Both the position numbers and the translations under genes were made by a program. Positions 4,879 to 10,077 of a DNA stretch of 10,077 nucleotides are shown piece by piece. Within the stretch, counting starts at the first letter, position 1. Each line of letters opens with the position of its first letter. The notes under the pieces are model-generated. The model was not told where the DNA came from, did no database searches, and was given only the letters and a program-made list of their open reading frames with translations. The DNA comes from CAZWZG01 sp964638245 (GTDB lineage: Bacteria; Pseudomonadota; Alphaproteobacteria; Rhodobacterales; Rhodobacteraceae), in NCBI GenBank assembly GCA_964638245.1, contig CAZWZG010000118.1, forward strand, positions 1-10,077, written 5' to 3'.

Positions 4879-6892
4879 CGTCGCTGTCCTCCTGCGGCGA
4901 AGAAAGCCCGCCAACGTCCGTTTGTACCGCTGGACCCTCGCCTCCGGGCTCCAATTCGCGTGGCTCTTCTTGTGCGACTTCGGCTTCGGGCGCAACGACT
5001 TCAGCCTCGATCGCTGCGGGTGCGGCGGTCTCGTCAGCGGCGGCAAGGTCTTCCTTGGCCTCTTCCAACACGCGCAACGTGAACTCGATCCGACGATTGG
5101 CCTCGCGACCCTCTTCGGTATCGTTGTCCGCAATGGGACGCGTTTCGCCATATCCCTTGGCCGTCAGGTTCGCTGTCAGAACCCGGCGTGCCATGATCGC
5201 ATTCAGGACCGAATCCGCGCGCGCTTGGCTGAGCGACAGGTTCATCACCTCGCGGCCCTGGCTGTCAGTATGGCCGCCGATTTCCATCTCGACCATTCGA
5301 CAGTCCGGAAGGACCTCTGCGATCCTGTCTATGGTTTCGAGTGCATCCTCTTCGATGTCTGTCGAAGACGGGGCAAAAGTGATTTTTTTCTCGGCAAGGA
5401 TGCCGTTCAGGATCACGATGCATTCCTCAGGCGTCGGCAACGCGGCAAGCGGGTCCAACGCTTCGACGTAGCGAATATCAAGCGTGTAATCCTGCCCTTC
5501 GCCCAGCTTTTCGGACAAAATGGAGGCGGCTAAAGCAGAGGTATTCTTGTCGCCTGTTTCGCCAGATAGCGTGAAGATATTGGGCCGTACGCGCAGGATG
5601 CCGGAGTTCAAAAGGCTCAACGCTTCAAGGCCTGAAAGCACGCGCACGGGCCAGCCTTCGGGCAAGTCTTCCTGAACGCGAATGGCCGACAGGACGTTTT
5701 GAACGCCGAACTCGACATGCGCAAAGCTCTCCACGGCGGCTTGGGTCAATTCCGAGCCCACCCGCCCGCGTATCTCGGCTGTGCCATCGTCGCGAAGTAC
5801 GGCCAAAAACTCCTGCACAACCTCGCCATTGGTTTCTGCAACGACTTCGGGGCGGGGCAACACGGAATGGAGCGTAAAGACTTCGGGCAGGTCCGCATCA
5901 AGCGATGCGACGACGCGATCAAATGCGTCCTCGTCCATCGTTTCAGTACCGACGATGGTCACGTCGCCATCAGAGAAGGTGACAGATCCCGCACCCAATT
6001 CGGCGATGGCTTCGATCGCGCGCACAGCGGCGACGCCCCAGGTCGTGCTGGGTGTACCTAGCCCGACCGGGCAAGTGACATCTTCTGGTAGGCCGGCGCC
6101 TTGCGCCGCCCTTACAATCAGGTCGGCGGTGGCGTCGGTATCAGCGGCACAGGCATCAAACCGCGCCGCGCCGTTTTCGATCAGAAAACGCAGCGTGAAC
6201 GGCGTGATCACCGGACGCGGGGCGCTGATGGACAAGGTCACCGGGACATCATCCGGAGCCGCGCGCCGCAGTGCCGTCTCGAAGCCCTGCTTCGCCTCTT
6301 CACTGGCGGCCATTGCGGTGACTTCAACGCCATCTGCCGAGGCGGAAATCTTGGCGCGAGGCAGATCGGCAAGGGCGACCATTGCGAAGTTGATTGCCTG
6401 GTGCCAGCCCTCAGGCACGGGATGGTTCGAGGATTGCAGAAGATCGGTGATCGGCGTGTTCTCTGCCGCATCACCAGCTGATTGCAAATAGGCATCGCGG
6501 TCCGCGGCGGCTGGAATCAACCCGATCAGCGAGATGCCATCGTCATTGCGCAGGATTTCCATCGAAAAACGGGGCGGGGGCGTGGCGTCAGGGTCTTGCA
6601 CGCCCATCGCGTCCACGATCCGTGCTGCATCCACCTCGGCCCCGGCAATGCGCAGCGCGCGAAACCGAGTGGCTTCGTCAGGGGCCGTGCCCGAAAGTTT
6701 GACTTGCAAGCCATCCACATCGACCCGCGTCCATGTCAGACCCGCATCGACAAGCTCGCGCGCCACATCGCCTTGGGCCTGGGATTCGATACGTGTGACC
6801 GAAGTGCTGGCTACGAACAGGCATGCGCCCGCTGCAAGAAGCATCGCAATCACGCCGGGGACGTAAGAGGATATTTTGAAGGGCTGCGCCAT
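4871..6892 (-). CDS. OmpA-family protein with BON-like repeats, inner-membrane anchored
   Basis: 673 residues from the ATG at 6892. A TTG at 6931 would add 13 residues; neither start has a strong ribosome site, and I chose ATG because it directly precedes a short cytoplasmic stretch and a membrane helix at 11-30. Periplasmic units of the BON type (strand-turn-strand ending in an x-L-x-G pattern, then a helix) are seen near 42-97, 117-140, 186-210, 307-332, 368-398 and 438-466. The OmpA-like peptidoglycan-binding domain spans about 502-606, with GGHTDSQGREVMN, the diaminopimelate-contacting D543 and R558, and NRRIEF. Cysteine pairs C248/C274 and C491/C531 could form disulphides. An acidic Ala/Glu/Pro tail fills 607-673. 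It most likely links the inner membrane to the cell wall. It follows ubiA directly and overlaps the coiled-coil gene. Confidence 0.9.
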   Translation of the reverse strand: MAQPFKISSYVPGVIAMLLAAGACLFVASTSVTRIESQAQGDVARELVDAGLTWTRVDVDGLQVKLSGTAPDEATRFRALRIAGAEVDAARIVDAMGVQDPDATPPPRFSMEILRNDDGISLIGLIPAAADRDAYLQSAGDAAENTPITDLLQSSNHPVPEGWHQAINFAMVALADLPRAKISASADGVEVTAMAASEEAKQGFETALRRAAPDDVPVTLSISAPRPVITPFTLRFLIENGAARFDACAADTDATADLIVRAAQGAGLPEDVTCPVGLGTPSTTWGVAAVRAIEAIAELGAGSVTFSDGDVTIVGTETMDEDAFDRVVASLDADLPEVFTLHSVLPRPEVVAETNGEVVQEFLAVLRDDGTAEIRGRVGSELTQAAVESFAHVEFGVQNVLSAIRVQEDLPEGWPVRVLSGLEALSLLNSGILRVRPNIFTLSGETGDKNTSALAASILSEKLGEGQDYTLDIRYVEALDPLAALPTPEECIVILNGILAEKKITFAPSSTDIEEDALETIDRIAEVLPDCRMVEMEIGGHTDSQGREVMNLSLSQARADSVLNAIMARRVLTANLTAKGYGETRPIADNDTEEGREANRRIEFTLRVLEEAKEDLAAADETAAPAAIEAEVVAPEAEVAQEEPRELEPGGEGPAVQTDVGGLSSPQEDSDDE

Positions 6893-6931
6893 ATTCGGTT
6901 CAGTGTTACTGCCGCCAGTCCTCGCGCGCAA

Positions 6932-7891
6932 TCAAACGAACGTGGCCACGGCAAGAAAGAGCGCAAGGATCAGTCCGGTATCCCGGTTCGATCGGAAAAG
7001 TTTCATGCAGATGTCGGCATTGTCGATGTCCAGCGCTCGGATCTGCCACGCCAGATGCCAACCCATGGCCCAGACCCCGCAGAGCGCCACAGTCATCGGC
7101 AGAATGCCAGCGTCGATCAGAGCCATGACAACCGAAAAAGCGATTAGGATCAGCGTCGCCATCAGGAAATACCGCAACCAGCGGTGCGTGTTCTCTCCAA
7201 ATAGGCGCGCCGTCGACTTGATGCCGATCAGCGCGTCGTCTTCACGGTCCTGATGGGCATAGATCGTGTCATAAAACAGCGTCCAGGCGATGCCGCCGAT
7301 GTAAAGTACGACGGCGGGCCAACCAAGGCTACCGGTTGCGGCCACCCACGCCAAAAGAGCGCCCCAATTGAAAGCCAGCCCGAGAAAAACCTGCGGCCAC
7401 CAGGTAAATCGTTTGGCAAAGGGGTAGATTGCGACCAAGGCCAGCGACACGATCCCGGTGATGATGGCGGCGATATTGAAGGTCAGCAGGATACCGAAGG
7501 CCAGAAGCGACTGAATGCACATCCAGATGACGGCGCCCCGCACGCTGACGGCGCCCGATGGAATCGGGCGCGAGGCCGTGCGGCTGACCGCGCCGTCCAG
7601 ATCCCGGTCCGTGATGTCGTTCCAGGTGCAGCCCGCCCCGCGCATCAACCAAGCCCCAATCGCGCACCCAACCATGATCCAGGCGTCGCTCAGCGTGAAC
7701 TGCCCGACCATAGCGGTCGCCAAAAGAAGCCCCCACCAGCAGGGCAACAGCAAAAGCCATGTTCCAATCGGGCGATCCGCCCGCGACAGCCGCAGGTAGG
7801 GGCGTGACCATCCCGGCGCCAAGGTATCGACCCAGTTGCCCTGAACGGCATCGGCCACTTGTCCATCTGGCGCTTCGCTCGAACCGGTCAT
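6932..7891 (-). CDS. ubiA: 4-hydroxybenzoate polyprenyltransferase
   Basis: UbiA attaches the polyprenyl tail to 4-hydroxybenzoate in the inner membrane, an early step of ubiquinone synthesis. The 319-residue protein has the two aspartate-rich motifs that bind Mg-diphosphate: NDITDRDLD at 91-99 (D92, D95, D99) and YAHQDREDD at 211-219 (D215, D218/D219). It also has SRPIPSG at 107-113 and about eight to nine hydrophobic helices. The YAHQDxEDD form is typical of the UbiA branch rather than of haem O or chlorophyll synthases. An N-terminal extension of about 27 polar residues precedes the family core. The ATG at 7891 has only a weak GGGGC site and lies 12 bases from the divergent rsmE start. The stop abuts the next frame downstream, suggesting a shared transcript with the OmpA-family gene. 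Confidence 0.95.
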   Translation of the reverse strand: MTGSSEAPDGQVADAVQGNWVDTLAPGWSRPYLRLSRADRPIGTWLLLLPCWWGLLLATAMVGQFTLSDAWIMVGCAIGAWLMRGAGCTWNDITDRDLDGAVSRTASRPIPSGAVSVRGAVIWMCIQSLLAFGILLTFNIAAIITGIVSLALVAIYPFAKRFTWWPQVFLGLAFNWGALLAWVAATGSLGWPAVVLYIGGIAWTLFYDTIYAHQDREDDALIGIKSTARLFGENTHRWLRYFLMATLILIAFSVVMALIDAGILPMTVALCGVWAMGWHLAWQIRALDIDNADICMKLFRSNRDTGLILALFLAVATFV

Positions 7892-7903
7892 AGTGTCAGC
7901 CCC
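7892..7903. promoter_or_regulatory. 12-base divergent gap between ubiA and rsmE starts
   Basis: Only 12 bases separate the two ATG codons. Promoters for both genes must therefore lie inside the opposite coding regions, or the transcripts are leaderless. The rsmE start has no Shine-Dalgarno-like sequence; ubiA has at most a weak GGGGC. Confidence 0.6.
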
Positions 7904-8620
7904 ATGTCGGATGCTCCGAAAATACGCCTCTACCTAGACCAACCCCTTGGGGCGGGGCAATCGCTCAGCCTGTCGCGGGGGCAGGTGCATTACCTTGGCA
8001 ATGTGATGCGCCTTGGGCCCGGGGCCGAGGTTGCCGTTTTCAATGGTCGCGATGGAGAGTGGCGTGGGCGAATAGAAAGCCTCGGAAAGCGCGATGGGAC
8101 GCTTGATGCGGTTGAGCAGATCCGCCCTCAGGTCACGCCGCCTGATATCACGCTGGCCTTCGCGCCCATCAAGAAAGAGCGCACCGATTTCATTGTCGAA
8201 AAGGCGACAGAGTTGGGCGTGGCCCGGATCGCGCCCGTGCTGACCGAGTATTCCAATACAAGCCGGATCAACCTCGATCGGCTTCAGGCTCATGCCATTG
8301 AGGCGGCAGAGCAATGTGGTGGCGTATATGTGCCTGAGATTAGCGAACTTAGGCCATTGGCGAAGTTTCTGGACACACTTGGAGAGCGACGCGTCATCTT
8401 CTGTGACGAAGCGCAGGTCGGCACGTCGACGTCACCGCAGTCAGCTGCGCCTGTGGCCATTCTGATCGGTCCAGAGGGTGGCTTTTCGGAAAGCGAGCGG
8501 GCGCGTTTGCGTGGCTTGCCGAATGTAGAAGTTCTTTCCCTTGGCCCGCGCATCCTTCGTGCAGACACGGCCGCCGTAGCAGCCTTGACGCTGTGGCAGG
8601 CGGCACAAGGGGATTGGTAA
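7904..8620 (+). CDS. rsmE: 16S rRNA (uracil1498-N3)-methyltransferase
   Basis: RsmE methylates U1498 of 16S rRNA in the 30S subunit, using S-adenosylmethionine. The 238-residue product has the expected size and motif order: a PUA-like N-terminal part with RGQVHYLGNVMRLGPG (about 25-40), then KKERTDFIVEKATELGV, and EAAEQCGG. The SPOUT knot follows with ILIGPEGGFSESE and LSLGPRILRADTAAVAAL, which forms the deep trefoil knot that binds the cofactor. The residue after AAEQ is C rather than the more usual S. The ATG at 7904 begins MSDAPKIRLYLDQPL, the normal family start; an upstream TTG at 7859 in the same frame lies inside ubiA and is unlikely. The stop overlaps the next start by one base (TAATG). 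Confidence 0.95.
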   Translation: MSDAPKIRLYLDQPLGAGQSLSLSRGQVHYLGNVMRLGPGAEVAVFNGRDGEWRGRIESLGKRDGTLDAVEQIRPQVTPPDITLAFAPIKKERTDFIVEKATELGVARIAPVLTEYSNTSRINLDRLQAHAIEAAEQCGGVYVPEISELRPLAKFLDTLGERRVIFCDEAQVGTSTSPQSAAPVAILIGPEGGFSESERARLRGLPNVEVLSLGPRILRADTAAVAALTLWQAAQGDW

Positions 8621-9120
8621 TGAGCTTTGTTCGTCCCGAAGTGCTCGCCGGCCTTTCGCGCTGGCGCGATGTGTTGATCGGTAGCGCCGTCGCGCTGCTT
8701 GGCCTGCGCCTGATCGCCTTTCCGAGCCTGTTTCATCAGGTCCTTGGCGCCGTCATTGTACTCGGCGGCATTGCGCTGGGCTATACGGGAGTGCAGAGGG
8801 CGCGCCTGAAGGGGGGCGATGGTCCGGGGGTCGTGCAAGTCGATGAGGGCCGGATCACCTATTTCGGCCCGCTGGACGGTGGCTCGGTCGGGGTTGGCGA
8901 TCTCCAGCGTATCGAAATCGAACCCAAGGGTTTTCCCAATGCCCATTGGGTCTTGTCGGGGACGGACAGCTTGCTGAACATTCCCGTCGATGCGCACGGA
9001 GCCGAGACTTTGCTCGACGCATTTGCCGTCCTGCGCGGCCTGCCAACGGAACGCATCCTGCGCGCTGCTGCACATCCGCCGCGCGAGCGGACCACGCTTT
9101 GGACGCGCAGCGCCGATTGA
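8620..9120 (+). CDS. Two-helix membrane protein of unknown function between rsmE and gshA
   Basis: 166 residues starting MSFVRPEVLAGLSRWRD. Two hydrophobic helices at about 17-34 and 40-58 form a hairpin, followed by RARLKGG (positive, so cytoplasmic). A soluble domain of about 100 residues comes next, with short beta strands (GVVQVDEGRITYFGPLDGG, LQRIEIEPKG, AHWVLSGTDSLLNIPV) and a helix (AETLLDAFAVLRGLP); this resembles a small PH-like or bacterial membrane-flanked fold. Its ATG shares one base with the rsmE stop, so it is translationally coupled. An upstream in-frame start at 8593 lies inside rsmE and would only add rsmE-antiphase residues. I recall the same gene in this position in other Rhodobacterales, but no known function. 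Confidence 0.85.
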   Translation: MSFVRPEVLAGLSRWRDVLIGSAVALLGLRLIAFPSLFHQVLGAVIVLGGIALGYTGVQRARLKGGDGPGVVQVDEGRITYFGPLDGGSVGVGDLQRIEIEPKGFPNAHWVLSGTDSLLNIPVDAHGAETLLDAFAVLRGLPTERILRAAAHPPRERTTLWTRSAD

Positions 9121-9177
9121 CAAGCCCGTGCATTCGCGGAATGCCTGACACCGACCCGAGCAGAAGAGCAGACCAGC

Positions 9178-10077
9178 ATGTCCATACCCCAGTCCGGCGG
9201 CGGCCCGATCGAGCGGCCCGAAGATCTTGCAGCCTATCTCGAAGCGGGCTGCAAACCGCGCGATGAATGGCGCATCGGGACCGAGCACGAGAAGTTCGGC
9301 TATTGCCGCGACAGTCTGAAACCGCTGCCGTATGAGGGCGAACGCTCGGTCAAGGCCGTTCTTGAGGCATTGCAGTCCCGGTTCGGCTGGGCCCCGATTT
9401 TCGAAGGCGACAACATCATCGGTCTGGAAAAAGACGGCGCAAATGTCAGTCTGGAGCCGGGCGGACAGCTCGAGTTGTCCGGCGCACCGCTCGAAACCAT
9501 TCACGAGACCTGTGATGAAGTGAATGAACACCTCGATCAGGCAAAAGCGGTGTCCGAGGACCTGGGCGTCGGCTTTATCGGTCTGGGCGCGGCACCCCAC
9601 TGGTCGCACGATGAGATGCCGGTGATGCCAAAGGGCCGCTATCGGTTGATGACCGACTACATGGGGCGCGTCGGCACGCACGGCACGCAGATGATGTACC
9701 GCACCTGTACTGTGCAGGTGAATCTGGACTTCGGATCCGAGGCCGACATGGTCAAGAAGCTACGGGTGGCGCTTGCTCTTCAGCCCGTGGCGACAGCACT
9801 TTTCGCCAACTCACCGTTCTTTGATGGTAAACTCAACGGTCACAAAAGCTGGCGCAGTCGGATCTGGCGAGATCTCGATGCCGACCGCACAGGAATGCTG
9901 CCGTTCGTCTTTGAAGACGGGTTCGGGTTTGAGCGCTGGGTCGACTACGCGCTCGATGTGGTCAGCGTGGCGGACGGCCGCACGCGCATCGTGATCGAGA
10001 GGCTCGGCAGCGTGGCGATGCCGCTGGAGGTCGCGATCCGGTTGAGAAACGGTGGCGAGGCCTCGCTCGAGCTGCCG
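9178..10077 (+). CDS. gshA: Glutamate-cysteine ligase, plant/alphaproteobacterial type (partial; foreign-looking 3' end)
   Basis: GshA joins L-glutamate and L-cysteine with ATP, the rate-limiting step of glutathione synthesis in the cytosol. Residues 1-261 are a clear match to the GCS2-type enzyme: MSIPQSGGGPIE, RIGTEHEKFGY at 32-42, GANVSLEPGGQLELSG at 87-102, GLGAAPHWS at 135-143, MTDYMG, RTCTVQVNLDF at 175-185, NSPFFDGKLNGHKSWRSRIW at 211-230, and FVFEDGFGFERWVDYALDV ending at 261. The family then normally continues PMYFV. Here, from base 9961, 39 codons (VSVADGRTRIVIERLG and on) are unlike the enzyme but stay in frame to the window edge. The full enzyme is about 455 residues, so the product as written would lack the C-terminal 40%. 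The ATG at 9178 follows a 57-base gap after the membrane-protein gene and has no strong ribosome site (GAAGAG about 12 bases upstream). Confidence 0.9.
   Translation, partial: MSIPQSGGGPIERPEDLAAYLEAGCKPRDEWRIGTEHEKFGYCRDSLKPLPYEGERSVKAVLEALQSRFGWAPIFEGDNIIGLEKDGANVSLEPGGQLELSGAPLETIHETCDEVNEHLDQAKAVSEDLGVGFIGLGAAPHWSHDEMPVMPKGRYRLMTDYMGRVGTHGTQMMYRTCTVQVNLDFGSEADMVKKLRVALALQPVATALFANSPFFDGKLNGHKSWRSRIWRDLDADRTGMLPFVFEDGFGFERWVDYALDVVSVADGRTRIVIERLGSVAMPLEVAIRLRNGGEASLELP
9961..10077 (+). other. Non-gshA segment joined in frame at the window edge
   Basis: 39 codons following GshA residue 261. They read as alternating strands (TRIVIERLGSVAMPLEVAIRLRNGG, quoted here in parts: TRIVIERLG, then PLEVAIRL). 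From memory this resembles the C-terminal beta-rich part of M1-family metallopeptidase-like proteins, which often shows DYA-x-D before such a stretch. A join at a shared short word around WVDYALDV would explain the smooth frame. It could be an assembly chimera, a recombination product, or the edge of a real rearrangement. Confidence 0.55.

Noticed and set aside
5781..6491. A 236-codon plus-strand open frame inside the OmpA-family gene
   Set aside because: It has a Ser/Ala/Arg-rich composition with no motif, while the opposite strand encodes the full domain series.
6815..6830. A lipoprotein signal in the OmpA-family protein (AAGAC at residues 20-24)
   Set aside because: The position three residues before the cysteine is Ala instead of Leu/Val/Ile, and the hydrophobic stretch continues past the cysteine, so a membrane anchor fits better.
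8290..9681. A 463-codon open frame on the minus strand
   Set aside because: It lies antisense to rsmE, the membrane-protein gene and gshA, all clear genes with family motifs. Its translation is rich in Arg, Ala, Gln and His without recognisable motifs, as expected for an antisense frame in high-GC DNA.

Overview
The window reads as a chromosomal segment of an alphaproteobacterium of the Rhodobacterales (Roseobacter-like). The basis is a high G+C coding bias, protein families close in wording to those I know from that group (UvrC, UbiA, a plant-type glutamate-cysteine ligase, a multi-BON OmpA-family protein), and the gene orders uvrC...pgsA-moaD-moaE and ubiA<->rsmE-(membrane protein)-gshA. 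Taxonomy is inferred from memory of these families, not from a search. I see no rRNA, tRNA, CRISPR array, transposase or phage structural gene.

Left part (1-3852). The window opens inside uvrC (nucleotide excision repair). Between uvrC and pgsA, which I recall as usually adjacent in this group, lie two small minus-strand genes that look like an accessory insertion. One encodes a 70-residue secreted or membrane peptide. The other encodes a 144-residue protein with the same N-terminal module plus an S74-type intramolecular chaperone/autoprotease domain. Then come pgsA (phosphatidylglycerophosphate synthase), moaD and moaE (the two molybdopterin synthase subunits), coupled by start/stop overlaps.

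Middle part (3856-7891, minus strand). From upstream to downstream: ubiA (ubiquinone ring prenylation), a 673-residue inner-membrane-anchored protein with repeated BON-like units and a C-terminal OmpA-like peptidoglycan-binding domain, a 109-residue membrane coiled-coil protein whose start overlaps the OmpA-family stop, and, after a 186-base gap with short repeats, a 168-residue secreted beta-rich protein of unknown role. The ubiA stop abuts the OmpA-family reading frame, so the first three probably form one transcript.

Right part (7904-10077, plus strand). rsmE (16S rRNA m3U1498 methyltransferase) starts only 12 bases from the divergent ubiA start. It is coupled to a two-helix membrane protein of unknown function, followed by gshA, the first enzyme of glutathione synthesis.

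The points most worth a second look are these. First, gshA stops looking like glutamate-cysteine ligase after residue 261 and continues in frame as an unrelated sequence to the window edge, suggesting a chimera or assembly join. Second, there is a minimal membrane-tethered S74 domain with an intact Ser-Lys dyad. Third, its short paralogue has almost exactly the length of the N-terminal fragment that self-cleavage would release. I did not find a convincing complete new defence or mobile system.
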